This document shows, piece by piece, positions 25,253 to 34,275 of a stretch of DNA of 64,000 bases. Within the stretch, counting starts at the first letter, position 1. Every line of letters starts with the position of its first letter. This DNA is from Bacteroidota bacterium (GTDB taxonomy: Bacteria > Bacteroidota > Bacteroidia > Cytophagales > Cyclobacteriaceae). Both the position numbers and the translations under genes were made by a program. The stretch is from positions 1-64,000 of the forward strand of contig JACOSO010000040.1 of assembly GCA_016178785.1 (NCBI GenBank), written 5' to 3'. Below the pieces are notes generated by a model that saw only the letters and a program-made list of their open reading frames with translations, was not told the DNA's origin and did not search any database.

Positions 25253-26131
25253 TCAGGCTACAAATGTCTTTCTAACCATGGAAGGCGATACCTGATAGCG
25301 TTCTTTAAAGGAGCGACTAAAATGAGATGCATTTTCAAAACCGCATTCAAACGCTACCTCATTGACTGTTTTCTCCGTATTCGCAAGCAAGTGTATAGCG
25401 TAGTTCAATCTCTTTTCTAACAACCATTTTCCCGGAGTTGAATGCATTATTTTTTGAAAATCTCTCTTAAACGCAGACAAGCTACGGTTGCAGAGTTCGG
25501 CATATTGTTCGAGCGTAAGGTTAAAACAATAGTTATCTTCCATTACTCTTTGCAAGGAAATGGACTGCGGCTCATTCACTAAAGAATGAAAATAAGAAAT
25601 CAGTTCTCCATTATAGGGGTCATCTGCAAGGGTTAAAATCAATTCTCGGAATTTTAATTCCAGCAATCCTTTGTCTGGTTCTTTGGTGCTGGCAAAATAA
25701 GATGACATCGAAAGAAAAAAAGTTTCGAGTGTCTCGCTCGTATTTAATTGCATAACGGTGCCATAATCTTTGTCTGCATTGCTGATAGGCGCTGATCTGG
25801 ATTTCAACGTTTCACAAATAAATTTATCCGGTATAAAAAAGAGAACAAGACAAAACCCGATATCAAAAAATTGTTCAATGATGCTGGCGCCTTTTTGTAC
25901 GAATACACAACTTCCTTTTTTGAGATCATACGAGCCATGAACTGTATGCCAGATTTTTCTCCCATCGATGACGTAGAAAACATAGTTATTTTGGCTCCAC
26001 AAATCTGTAAAACGGTTCTTCATTAATCTGGCCTCCAGCGGGCAATTGAATACGGTGATAAGGCTTTCACCACAATTAAACTGACGGGAATATTCCGGAT
26101 ACCTTAAAACACTTTCGATAAAATTAACCAT
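25253..26131 (-). CDS. AraC family transcriptional regulator (ExsA-like N-terminus)
   Basis: 292 residues. The N-terminal half is a cupin-like sensing domain of the type found in AraC/ExsA-like regulators (SYDLKKGSCVFVQKGA). The C-terminal half carries the two helix-turn-helix units: LTLEQYAELCNRSLSAFKRDFQKIM and VNEVAFECGFENASHFSRSFKERY, ending SPSMVRK. It probably regulates the adjacent methyltransferase. No promoter consensus was seen upstream. Confidence 0.88.
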   Translation of the reverse strand: MVNFIESVLRYPEYSRQFNCGESLITVFNCPLEARLMKNRFTDLWSQNNYVFYVIDGRKIWHTVHGSYDLKKGSCVFVQKGASIIEQFFDIGFCLVLFFIPDKFICETLKSRSAPISNADKDYGTVMQLNTSETLETFFLSMSSYFASTKEPDKGLLELKFRELILTLADDPYNGELISYFHSLVNEPQSISLQRVMEDNYCFNLTLEQYAELCNRSLSAFKRDFQKIMHSTPGKWLLEKRLNYAIHLLANTEKTVNEVAFECGFENASHFSRSFKERYQVSPSMVRKTFVA

Positions 26132-26456
26132 CGCACGTTTTAGAAGAAGTACGAAGTTAAATGAATTACAGATTTTTCAGTTCCTCTTCTCAGTATTGTC
26201 TCCCGTTTCGGGCTGGGTGGATGCGCCAGAGTCCGAAAGTGAGACTCGGTCGAGAAATGGAAAGGGAGCCTGCGAGTTATGAAAAAGAGAGGAGTGATGG
26301 CGGGGTTGGTCTTCCGGTCCATGGTCTTTATCATCAGGTCGACAATAAATTTTTAAACTGATAACAACTAAATTACCAACCTTTTTCGTTTACCGAGTGT
26401 CAAGTTTGGATATATGTCCTATTTGTTTCATCAGTCTTTCAAACTAAATTCGATTT
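26132..26456. other. Divergent intergenic region with repeat copy g
   Basis: About 325 nt between the AraC gene and the cytochrome peroxidase gene. Copy g (26181-26258) fills much of it. No gene was seen; small open frames are formed by the repeat itself. Confidence 0.5.
26181..26258 (+). repeat. Structured cassette-like repeat, copy g (full)
   Basis: TTCCTCTTCTCAGTATTGTC, TCCCG-TTT-CGGGCTGGG, TGGATGCGCCAGAGTCC, GAAAGTGAGACTCGG, TCGAGAAAT. Both hairpins and the GAGAAAT end are present. It is plus-oriented like the others, although the neighbouring genes upstream are on the minus strand. Confidence 0.8.
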
Positions 26457-27602
26457 ATGAAATGGATGAAGTTTTTCTGTCTAATTCTGGTTGGAATCGG
26501 AGGATTTAGGTGCTCGCAACAAGAGAAACTAAGCACTCCGCAAATGGAGTTGCAACTGCCGGATGCTCCCTACAAATATCAGGTGAAGGGAGTCACCGAC
26601 CAGCTTCCCACCCTGGGCAGGGTTTTATTTTACGATCCAAGGCTGTCGCTCAATAATTCGGTTGCCTGCGCCAGTTGCCACAAGCAGTCTTTTGCTTTTG
26701 CCGATAACTCCGGCCTGAGCAGAGGATATGAAAACTTAGTCACTGTTCGGAATTCCATGCCCATTCAAAATATTGTTTCCAATATTTTTTCCACCCCTGG
26801 TCCAGTACTTATTGATCCCGGTTTCCCGGTCACTACCGATTCTTCCTCCGTTCCTGGTGGCTATCTTCCCGGAGTACCGGCTGATGTTGCGCCTTCTTTT
26901 TTATTTTGGGATGGCAGAGAAAACTCACTTGAATCGATGGTGACCAAACCAATTCTCAATCATATTGAAATGGGTTTGCCTGATTTGGAAAAATTGGCAG
27001 CAAAACTCTCCCTCTTGCCAGAATATAAACCTTTATTTTCAAATGCTTTTGGTAAGGAAGAAATTACCAGCGAGAAGATTGCCCTCGGGTTATCAGCTTT
27101 TCTTTTGAGTATCAGGTCCAACAATTCAAGATTTGATAAGGCCTTTGCGGGAACTCAGCAGTCGCAGCTTACAGCGATTGAGGAATTAGGCCGACAACTT
27201 TTTTTTGAAAAGTACAATTGCAATCAGTGTCACGAGTCGCACGGGTTTGCAAACATAGGATTAGATGTGAACAGTATAGACCCTGGTGTGGGTGGTTTTA
27301 CGAAAAACAATCATGATCTTGGTAAATTCAAAATACCATCGTTGCGAAATGTTCAGCTCACTGCGCCTTATATGCATGACGGACGATTCGCTACATTGGA
27401 TGAAGTTTTAAACCATTATAGTCATGGCATACAAGCCAGCACCAATCTTGATTTCAGGCTCCAAGACCAATTTGGTCCCAAACATTTCGAGATTTCAGAC
27501 TCCGAGAAAAAAGCGATTATTGAATTTCTCTATACACTCACCGATTATGAGATGGTAAGCGATCCAAAATTCTCCAATCCATTCAGGCCTAAATCCCAAT
27601 AA
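26457..27602 (+). CDS. Dihaem cytochrome c peroxidase-type lipoprotein
   Basis: 381 residues with a lipobox (GFRCS, C19). Two haem c motifs are present: CASCH (71-75) and CNQCH (about 256-260). The VLFYDPRLS and SFAFADNSG segments before and after the first motif, the PSLRNVQLTAPYMHDGRF block carrying a haem ligand Met, and the LNHYSHG segment match the CcpA/MauG family. It probably removes hydrogen peroxide in the periplasm. It is followed seven bases later by an outer-membrane protein gene. Confidence 0.9.
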   Translation: MKWMKFFCLILVGIGGFRCSQQEKLSTPQMELQLPDAPYKYQVKGVTDQLPTLGRVLFYDPRLSLNNSVACASCHKQSFAFADNSGLSRGYENLVTVRNSMPIQNIVSNIFSTPGPVLIDPGFPVTTDSSSVPGGYLPGVPADVAPSFLFWDGRENSLESMVTKPILNHIEMGLPDLEKLAAKLSLLPEYKPLFSNAFGKEEITSEKIALGLSAFLLSIRSNNSRFDKAFAGTQQSQLTAIEELGRQLFFEKYNCNQCHESHGFANIGLDVNSIDPGVGGFTKNNHDLGKFKIPSLRNVQLTAPYMHDGRFATLDEVLNHYSHGIQASTNLDFRLQDQFGPKHFEISDSEKKAIIEFLYTLTDYEMVSDPKFSNPFRPKSQ

Positions 27603-27609
27603 TATTTTC

Positions 27610-28866
27610 ATGATCCGACCTCTCCTCCTGGCTATATTGATAGCACCTTTTGTATCAATGGGCCAAGGTGTTTTTGAAACTGGTTATTTTGTAGATAACC
27701 AAGGCAAGAAAACCGAGTGCCTGATAAAAGTGGATTGGAGTCACAATCCAAGTCCCGAAGAATTTGTTTATAAAACAAATCAAGAAGTCCAACCTATTAC
27801 ATTGAAAATTGCGGATGTAATGGAGTTTGGCAGCAAGAATAATTTCAAATTTATTCGAGCTAAAGTGGCGATGGACTTGTCGGGTGAAGACGGGACGTTA
27901 AGTAATCAAAGGGAACCTGACTGGTACACGGATCAACTTTTTTTGCGTGTGCTGGTTGAAGGTTCGATGAATCTCTATGTATTCAATGACGAGCATAACA
28001 AGAAATTTTTCTTTGGGTCGGATGTAATGCCAATCGAGCAACTGGTGTATAAAAAATACTCGAGTGATGATGGGCCTCAAGTAAATGATTCATTCCGAAC
28101 TGCATTGTCGGAAAAAGTGAATTGCGGCAATTTGTCGAAGTCCTATTTTAGAACTGTTAAATATGATGAAGTGTCACTGACCAATCACTTTGTCGATTTC
28201 AGTAAATGCAATCACGTGGAGTCTCTGGTTTACAAGCAAACGAATGCAGCCTCGAATTCAATTACAGCGAGCGATGCTAATGCCAACAAGAAGGAGAAAT
28301 TAACCTATCATTATCTTGGAGTGGAAGCAAATCAATTGATCAGGCAATTATTCAATCTGAGCAACAACAACAATCCAGTTACCAACTTATATCTGATTCA
28401 ATATGCCATCAATTCCCGGAAAACGGGTAAAGGTTTCAGCGTTGGGCTTAATTATAACACCAACACTTTCACTGATAACTCTAATAATGTTAGTAGAAAG
28501 ACCGATGGGCGCACTATTGCATTTAGGATTGGTTACGATTATAAATATGAATTGAGCAGGAAATGGATCACTGGTTTTGGGTTTGACCTTTTGCTTGACG
28601 GCACAAAATCGCATACAGAAAATTCTCAAAACAACATTCCCTTTGCAATTGATAATAAATCTAACGGATCAGGGTTTGGTCCAAGGATGTTCCTCATGTT
28701 TCGCATTCACGAAAAAATATTCCTCGCGACAGAGGCTGCTTACTATTGGAAAACAACCAATAGCAATGTAACAGGCACCGGTCTTACTCCCTCAACTCAA
28801 ACTTCTACCAGTTTCGGTTTCACTATACCCGTAGCGTTGTTTCTTACTGTGAGGTTGAATAATTAA
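27610..28866 (+). CDS. Outer membrane beta-barrel protein, unknown function
   Basis: 418 residues with a signal peptide (about 1-17, ending SMGQ). Residues about 20-230 form a soluble domain; the C-terminal half has alternating strands (GFSVGLNYNTNTF, FRIGYDYKYELSRKW, GFGFDLLLDG, LFLTVRLNN) typical of a small beta barrel. It probably shares an operon with the cytochrome peroxidase upstream. No specific function is known. Confidence 0.75.
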   Translation: MIRPLLLAILIAPFVSMGQGVFETGYFVDNQGKKTECLIKVDWSHNPSPEEFVYKTNQEVQPITLKIADVMEFGSKNNFKFIRAKVAMDLSGEDGTLSNQREPDWYTDQLFLRVLVEGSMNLYVFNDEHNKKFFFGSDVMPIEQLVYKKYSSDDGPQVNDSFRTALSEKVNCGNLSKSYFRTVKYDEVSLTNHFVDFSKCNHVESLVYKQTNAASNSITASDANANKKEKLTYHYLGVEANQLIRQLFNLSNNNNPVTNLYLIQYAINSRKTGKGFSVGLNYNTNTFTDNSNNVSRKTDGRTIAFRIGYDYKYELSRKWITGFGFDLLLDGTKSHTENSQNNIPFAIDNKSNGSGFGPRMFLMFRIHEKIFLATEAAYYWKTTNSNVTGTGLTPSTQTSTSFGFTIPVALFLTVRLNN

Positions 28867-28947
28867 AGGCGAAGCAATTTTTAACTCTTAACTAGAATTT
28901 GCTATAGGTCGATGTTGTCACTTGTTGTCATCGATTTAATTTGTTTT

Positions 28948-28976
28948 GAGTCAGAGGCGAGACTCTGTTGAGAAAT
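28948..28976 (+). repeat. Structured cassette-like repeat, copy h (right half)
   Basis: GAGTCAGAGGCGAGACTCTG, TTGAGAAAT: the right hairpin and GAGAAAT end only, 82 nt after the outer-membrane protein gene. The rest of the 290-nt gap (to 29160) is moderately GC-rich and shows no supported gene. Confidence 0.65.
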
Positions 28977-29160
28977 AATTTTTGCTTGATCTGGGTAATT
29001 ATTTTGCCATTGCTAATACGACCCATCGGGGTCGAACCTGGTGATTCCGCTTTCTTTAAGTGCAATCCAGGTCGGTCTGACTCAACAAGTCGTCTTACGC
29101 TGGCTTGAAGAAGCCTGACCCGCATAAAGCGATCATAAAATCTAGATTGAAGTAATCCTC

Positions 29161-30030
29161 TCAAATCCTGATCAGCACTTCCCTCGACACAAAGGCGTCC
29201 CCGCCTGCATATAGTTTTTTGATCTTGTCATTTTCAAGTACTAAGGTTACGTTGATCAAGCTTGGCGAAGGCACTCGCATGTACTCACCTTGTTTAATTT
29301 TTATTTCTGTTCCCTTCGTGATTGAATTATCAAAAAGATAACATGCCAATGGCCCTGCCGCCATGCCTGTTGCCGCCTCCTCATCTATTCCATAAAGTGG
29401 CGCAAACATGCGCGTGGATGGCGCAAAATTATTTTCATTAGACAAACTGAAGATGTAGTAGCCAATGAGGTTATGTTTCTCTGAATAGCTCTTGATTTTT
29501 TTCAAATCAGGTTGGATGTTTTTCAAAATAGTTTCATTGGCAACCGGAACGATCAAGAATGAATTGCCTGTGTTCACAATGGAGGGGCCGTGACCGTTCA
29601 GCAAATCTGCTTTCGATAGATTTAATGACGACAGTATTTCAGGTAAATCAGCTTCCACAGCTGTATACGATGGCGAGGTCTGCTCCATGTAGGCAAGTCC
29701 GTCCTTAAAGTAGATGTCGCGGTTGCCATCGATGGTCTCCTTTGAAGACTGGTCTCCCTTGATCAAACCTGTCTTTTTCAAATAGGAGAAAGTAGCTATG
29801 GTGGCGTGCCCACAATGCGCAATTTGTTTCGTTGGTGTAAAGAACTCCAACTTAAATGCTGCTCTGCTCGATTGAGAAACGAACGCAACTTCGGAAAGAC
29901 CGACTTTGGTTGCAATTTGCTGCTTCTCTTCATGCGTGAGATGATCGGCATTCAACACAACACCTGCAGGGTTGCCTCCCGTGCCGCTAATGCTAAAGGC
30001 ATAAACTATTTTCACGATTATTTCTTTCAT
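29161..30030 (-). CDS. PhzF family phenazine biosynthesis-like isomerase
   Basis: 289 residues from ATG 30030. Motifs: VYAFSISGTGGNPAGVVL, VGLSEVAFV, FFTPTKQIAHCGHATIAT (the most conserved block) and DEEAATGMAAGPLACYL, which together define PhzF-type proteins (a diaminopimelate epimerase-like fold with a catalytic Glu). Substrate unknown. Divergent from the HxlR-type regulator, 119 nt away, which likely controls it. Confidence 0.88.
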   Translation of the reverse strand: MKEIIVKIVYAFSISGTGGNPAGVVLNADHLTHEEKQQIATKVGLSEVAFVSQSSRAAFKLEFFTPTKQIAHCGHATIATFSYLKKTGLIKGDQSSKETIDGNRDIYFKDGLAYMEQTSPSYTAVEADLPEILSSLNLSKADLLNGHGPSIVNTGNSFLIVPVANETILKNIQPDLKKIKSYSEKHNLIGYYIFSLSNENNFAPSTRMFAPLYGIDEEAATGMAAGPLACYLFDNSITKGTEIKIKQGEYMRVPSPSLINVTLVLENDKIKKLYAGGDAFVSREVLIRI

Positions 30031-30149
30031 ACTTTTATTTTTTGTTTCACGGCTAATCATTTGCTTATTAGTTTAAAACAAACATAATGCTGTGAAACGC
30101 ACATTCCGTTTTCAACGTTCGAATGTGAGCTACTAATTAAAAAGTGAGT

Positions 30150-30503
30150 ATGGGGAAAAAAGTAAATTCATCTAATCAGATTAATCAACAACTCCTTGAA
30201 GAAAGGTGTGTGTTGAATAAAGTCTTGCAACTGGCTGGCAAACGCTGGTTGGCCGAGATCATTTTATTGCTTGAAGATGGGGTTAACCGGTTCTCACACC
30301 TGAAAGTCAACCTGAAAGGAATCTCAGATCATGTGCTGTCCCGAAATATCAATGCACTCATGTCAGCGGGACTGATTACAAAAACAATTTATCAGGAAGT
30401 ACCTTTGAAGGTAGAGTATCATTTGTCGGAAAGTGGGAAAAAACTGGTAGGCTTGTTGCATGACCTATGCAAGTGGGGTAAAGAAAATATTGAAACCGAA
30501 TGA
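30150..30503 (+). CDS. HxlR family transcriptional regulator
   Basis: 117 residues from ATG 30150; a GTG at 30144 in frame is an alternative. It starts with polar residues, then CVLNKVLQLAGKRWLAEIILLL, NRFSHLKVNLKGISDHVLSRNINALMSAGLI and VEYHLSESGKKL, the usual HxlR winged-helix pattern with a Cys near the N-terminus that often senses thiol stress. Divergent from PhzF, followed 18 nt later by copy i. Confidence 0.88.
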   Translation: MGKKVNSSNQINQQLLEERCVLNKVLQLAGKRWLAEIILLLEDGVNRFSHLKVNLKGISDHVLSRNINALMSAGLITKTIYQEVPLKVEYHLSESGKKLVGLLHDLCKWGKENIETE

Positions 30504-30521
30504 ACAGAAGACCAAGGCAAA

Positions 30522-30589
30522 ATTTCTTCTCAACAGTGTCGTTTCGGGCTGCGTTGTAATGCGCCAGGAAGCGAGATTCTGGTGAGAAA
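30522..30589 (+). repeat. Structured cassette-like repeat, copy i (full, divergent)
   Basis: ATTTCTTCTCAACAGTGTCG, TTTCGGGCTGCGTTGTAA, TGCGCCAGGAAGCGAGATTCT, GGTGAGAAAA. The outer arms TTCTCAACAG and CTGGTGAGAA pair, with one change relative to copies c and g. Confidence 0.75.
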
Positions 30590-30617
30590 ATAGAACCTCA
30601 CTCTCAGCAGTTTCCCA

Positions 30618-31175
30618 TCATGAAAGGAACACCCGGTTTTTTAATTTCAGAAATAGAGGATGAAGGCCAAAGTTGGCAGCGGCACTGATCATGACTATAA
30701 CAGCCCCAATGCCTGACGGTAATGCAGCTCCAAAAAAATAGGTGAGCCCCAACACGAACCCCAGATAATATTCTGCGCGGTAGAGAGGAAAGATTAAAGC
30801 AAGTATCAACAACGCCTGAAACATATAGTCACTGATTGAATTATATCCGAAGGAAAATGCCAAGGCAATAATTATTGCATAGAAAGCCGAAATAGCCAAG
30901 GCAAAAAAAGTTTTCCGAAGATTTAGGAGGTCAATTGTTTGTCTCTCATCTGTGCGTTGATTTCTTTTTTGAATGCGGTACAGAAGATACGATGTGAGTA
31001 TAGGAAGTAGAAGACTTCCCCACGCATTGGAAACAGATGGTAATTTCGGATCGGCCAGTAAATGGTGAGCAGGTACACCGCCATGGTAATAGTTCCAGGC
31101 AAGCAGCGACCAGATCGCCAGGGTTATAAGACCGGTAAAATACAGGCGGTATTGGAAGAATAGCTTTGAGTCCAT
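30618..31175 (-). CDS. Multi-helix membrane protein, unknown function
   Basis: 185 residues with about five hydrophobic helices. The start is placed at ATG 31175 (MDSKLFFQYRLYF), because the open extension to 31259 is polar and unconserved-looking. Basic loops such as RIQKRNQRTDERQ lie in the middle. No family was recognised. Confidence 0.7.
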   Translation of the reverse strand: MDSKLFFQYRLYFTGLITLAIWSLLAWNYYHGGVPAHHLLADPKLPSVSNAWGSLLLPILTSYLLYRIQKRNQRTDERQTIDLLNLRKTFFALAISAFYAIIIALAFSFGYNSISDYMFQALLILALIFPLYRAEYYLGFVLGLTYFFGAALPSGIGAVIVMISAAANFGLHPLFLKLKNRVFLS

Positions 31176-31290
31176 GCGAGAGAGCTTAGTGTAATGGCGC
31201 GGAAGATAACACGATGTTTCGGAGTTCGAAAATATGTCCTTGGTCGTCTTGACTAACAAGTTTAAATTTCAAGACAATTTAACTCACACT

Positions 31291-31638
31291 ATGATTCTCT
31301 ACGGCATCAAAAAATGCAACACAGTAAAATCAGCCATCGAGTGGCTGAATAAAAACAAAGTTGAATTCGAATTCCATGACTACAAAAAATCAGGAATCAC
31401 GGCTACCAAACTCAGCGAGTGGTGTAAGTAAGTAGGCTGGGAAAGCCTTGTCAATAAGCGCGGCACCACCTGGCGCCAGCTGGACGAAGCAGATCAAAAG
31501 AAAGTGATCAGCGAGAAATCAGCCATCAACCTGATGTTGGAGAAAACGAGTGTCATCAAACGGCCCTTGATTGAGAAGAGCGGTAAAGTGGTGCTCTTGG
31601 GTTTTGATGAAGTTGAGTATAAAGAAGGGTTGAAGTAG
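31291..31638 (+). pseudogene. ArsC/Spx-type reductase gene with an in-frame TAA stop
   Basis: ATG 31291 begins MILYGIKKCNTVKSAIEWL, with the single-Cys active site KKCNTVK of the Spx/YffB type. TAA occurs at 31429-31431 after SEWCK. The same frame then continues VGWESLVNKRGTTWRQL, KKVISEKSAINLML and IKRPLIEKSGKVVLLGF, ending with TAG, which is exactly the missing C-terminal two thirds. CAA or CAG to TAA is a likely single change. Probably non-functional as drawn, unless read through or a sequencing error. Confidence 0.8.
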
Positions 31639-31649
31639 GGATACCTCGT

Positions 31650-32414
31650 TCATGATTTAAGGTACCATCTCAAGCCAAAACCGAATCCGTAAGTTACCAG
31701 TTTGGTCTTCATATCATTGTACTGATGGTTAAATACGTTCGTCAACGATTGATTGAACCGCCCATAAGCGAAAACCTTGGTCGTCTTTCGTCTTCTGAAT
31801 TCTATGTCTAGATCTGTAACGAAGTTTAAGATCAGTGGATTAGTCTGTGAAACCTGTGATTCTGAAGTATGTTCATCAATAGCCGAAAAAGTAGATCCTG
31901 GTGAAGTTATACTGAAACTATTTTGCTTAAGTTTTGATACAACGTTGATACCCACCGAAAGACCGGAGCTAAAGTACACATGTATGGGCGAATCGTTCCC
32001 GGCATCGTGAGTCAAATCGATACAGTACATCACCGGAATTTCAATATAGTGTGTCCGGTAGTCCAGGTAGTATTCGATCGAGGACTTTCCGCCCGACATA
32101 GTCGAAATGGTATATCCATTCAATGTATAGACGTTATACTTGTAGCGTTCACCTCTCATGGAATAGAGCAATTCTGTGTGCAGATAATGCCGGCCTTTGA
32201 GGTTGATCCTACCTGTTACACCTAATAGTAAACCGGTGAGGTTTCCTTGGGTATACGCTGCATTTTGTGGACTTTGGTAAACTCCGATCCTGTCTGTAAA
32301 GTTCGAAAATTGAGGGCTGAATATCCGTAGACCAATGCTTGACTGGCCAAAAGAAATATGCGATAATGAGCTCAAAAATAAAATAAAGAGTAGAGTTGTC
32401 TTAATTTTAATCAT
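31650..32414 (-). CDS. Outer membrane beta-barrel protein (porin-like)
   Basis: 254 residues from ATG 32414, with a signal peptide (to about residue 23, SFGQ). Strand-like repeats (LTGLLLGVTGRINLKG, HYLHTELLYSMRGERY, HYIEIPVMYCIDL, VTYGFGFGLRWYLKS at the end) match the outer membrane beta-barrel type common in Bacteroidota. Substrate unknown. It follows the 32439 gene by 24 nt and may be in the same unit. Confidence 0.82.
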   Translation of the reverse strand: MIKIKTTLLFILFLSSLSHISFGQSSIGLRIFSPQFSNFTDRIGVYQSPQNAAYTQGNLTGLLLGVTGRINLKGRHYLHTELLYSMRGERYKYNVYTLNGYTISTMSGGKSSIEYYLDYRTHYIEIPVMYCIDLTHDAGNDSPIHVYFSSGLSVGINVVSKLKQNSFSITSPGSTFSAIDEHTSESQVSQTNPLILNFVTDLDIEFRRRKTTKVFAYGRFNQSLTNVFNHQYNDMKTKLVTYGFGFGLRWYLKS

Positions 32415-32438
32415 ATGCAACAAACGATAAGGAATTAT

Positions 32439-32948
32439 TTAATGCACTGGCGCATAGTCTACGATCTCTAATTTCCATTTTGATGTTAAATCTCGCGGGC
32501 TATTGCTCAGGCCAGAATTAACACCTATTGCAATAATGGCAACCCCTATGGCGACTCCACCAAAAACTGCACCACTATCAACCGTACTTGTAGTTTGACA
32601 GCCCCCACAACTCGGTGTGGGATCGGGTCTTATTGAACTAATTATCGCACCAGCACCAACCGCACCACAAACAAATTGAAAGAAACCGCTGCCTCCTCTT
32701 TTTCTACCAATTGCACTTAAATCTTCAATCGCAATTTTTCTGTCATCCACTACCAAAAACGTCTTATCAACGGTCTTTAAAATGCCTTTCGTTGCCGTTA
32801 ACTTACCGTTTTGCCTATAAATAATTCTCATCCCTTCTTTTATAATTCGAGTCTCGAATGAGTTTGTTTTAGTTAGCTTAATTTTCTTTTGTGCGCTGAC
32901 ATTAAAAAAGCAAAGCAATACAATTGAAAGAAGCAGAAAATGTTTCAC
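32439..32948 (-). CDS. Exported hypothetical protein with a Gly-rich helix
   Basis: 169 residues with a signal peptide (1-19, SAQ). A strand-rich domain follows (LTATKGILKTVDKTFLVVDDRKIAIEDL), then a Gly/Ala-rich hydrophobic segment (about 125-145) that may be a second membrane helix. Two Cys (GGCQ and FVCGAV) are present. No family was recognised. Probably co-transcribed with the barrel protein downstream. Confidence 0.65.
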   Translation of the reverse strand: MKHFLLLSIVLLCFFNVSAQKKIKLTKTNSFETRIIKEGMRIIYRQNGKLTATKGILKTVDKTFLVVDDRKIAIEDLSAIGRKRGGSGFFQFVCGAVGAGAIISSIRPDPTPSCGGCQTTSTVDSGAVFGGVAIGVAIIAIGVNSGLSNSPRDLTSKWKLEIVDYAPVH

Positions 32949-33139
32949 AGAAATGGGATTCCAGATTTTGAAGCCGCGAAGATAAAAAAAATATTGATTA
33001 TCGGTTTGCGTAAAATCCCCTGCATTTGCAGTTCTTCACATACAAATAGAGAACAGAATAAGTTGTGAGGCCACTGCGCGCACTCGCCCAACACCAACAA
33101 TACCCGTGAAGAATGGCCCCAGGACTATTATCGATGAAT

Positions 33140-34225
33140 TCAACTTTGCTCCGGCATAAGTTTATACTCCTCCTTCGGCTTCATCTTCAGTCCGAACAGA
33201 GGCCTCAAAATATTTACTCTGCGGATCAATTCGTACACTGCAAAACATCCGGCAAACGTAAATAGCAAAACCAACACAAACTGAATACGAACATCAATCT
33301 CTAACGGAAATATCAGCATCGAGCCGAGAAACAAAAAGATCATGTGCAAAATGTAAACAGGATAAGCCGCCTGGCTTAAATATGTCAGCGCTCTGCCTCC
33401 ACGATTCAGGTATTTAAAGCCAAATGCAAAAACAGAAATGATCCAGCAGTCAGATTCAGCTACCAATAAATAAATTGGCGCATTCATTTTAAACTGAACC
33501 AACCTAAGAATAAAAAATACTACCGCAGCAGAGAGGAACAGCCATTTCCATTTCACAATCATGTTCCAAAATGAATTGCCACACATCACAAAGCAAAATC
33601 CAAAGAAGAAACCCAGCAGCCCTAAAAAGTATCCGTGCCATGTCATGGCATACAGTTCATAAGGGTAAGGTTTAATGATTAATGCCTCTGCAACAAAAGC
33701 TGACATCACGAGTAGGAGTCCAAGCGGATTGCTGAAAATCTTTTTTATAATAGAAACAATCTTCCCTTCTTCATTTCTTTTGAAATAGAAAATCAAGGGT
33801 GAAAGAATGATCACATAACTAAAGATGTTTCCCAAAAACCATAGATGACCTTGATTGGGAGTATAACTCAAGCCCATATGATAATACGATTGCACGATGT
33901 ACACGTGAATGGGCACGATGCAAAAAATACCAAACACAAAGGGAAACCAAATTCGCCAGGTGCGCTCTACGATCAATTGTTTCCAGTTTCTGTTTTGAAT
34001 AGCGAAGTACACGCCCATTCCCGATACAAAAAAGAGAAGTGGTATGCGCCACACGTTCAGCATCATCATGGGAATCCATAAGGACCCCCATGATGTTTTA
34101 TTAGTAATAAACCCGATCATGATTCCCCACGGCTGAAAACCAATAGCTACATGATACAGTAAGAGCAAACCTATGGCGATTACACGTATCCAGTCTATAA
34201 AGTATCTTCTGTCGGTGGTCTGCAT
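33140..34225 (-). CDS. Acyltransferase 3 family membrane protein
   Basis: 361 residues with about ten hydrophobic helices. RYFIDWIRVIAIGLLLLYHVA near the N-terminus contains the conserved Arg and catalytic His of acyltransferase-3 proteins; FFVSGMGVYFAIQNR and WFLGNIFSYVIIL follow. It acylates a carbohydrate or lipid at the membrane (OpgC-like or similar); the acceptor is unknown. It stands alone, 50 nt from the ankyrin gene. Confidence 0.82.
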   Translation of the reverse strand: MQTTDRRYFIDWIRVIAIGLLLLYHVAIGFQPWGIMIGFITNKTSWGSLWIPMMMLNVWRIPLLFFVSGMGVYFAIQNRNWKQLIVERTWRIWFPFVFGIFCIVPIHVYIVQSYYHMGLSYTPNQGHLWFLGNIFSYVIILSPLIFYFKRNEEGKIVSIIKKIFSNPLGLLLVMSAFVAEALIIKPYPYELYAMTWHGYFLGLLGFFFGFCFVMCGNSFWNMIVKWKWLFLSAAVVFFILRLVQFKMNAPIYLLVAESDCWIISVFAFGFKYLNRGGRALTYLSQAAYPVYILHMIFLFLGSMLIFPLEIDVRIQFVLVLLFTFAGCFAVYELIRRVNILRPLFGLKMKPKEEYKLMPEQS

Positions 34226-34275
34226 ATCGAGGTTATTATATTTTACCTTTGAAAATCTTTTAATCTCTTCTTGAA

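Noticed and set aside
28928..29164. Minus-strand open frame before PhzF, and a possible tRNA-like sequence near 29020
   Set aside because: The frame has Arg-rich composition with no family-like features and is partly made by repeat copy h. A GGTTCGAC word there lacks the rest of a tRNA cloverleaf.
16901..30589. Canonical integron attC sites
   Set aside because: The repeats have a GTTATGATGC-like and TAACAG-like core that recalls attC, but not the fixed RYYYAAC/GTTRRRY pair, and they form two hairpins instead of one. No integrase gene was seen. The layout comparison is kept as a hypothesis only.
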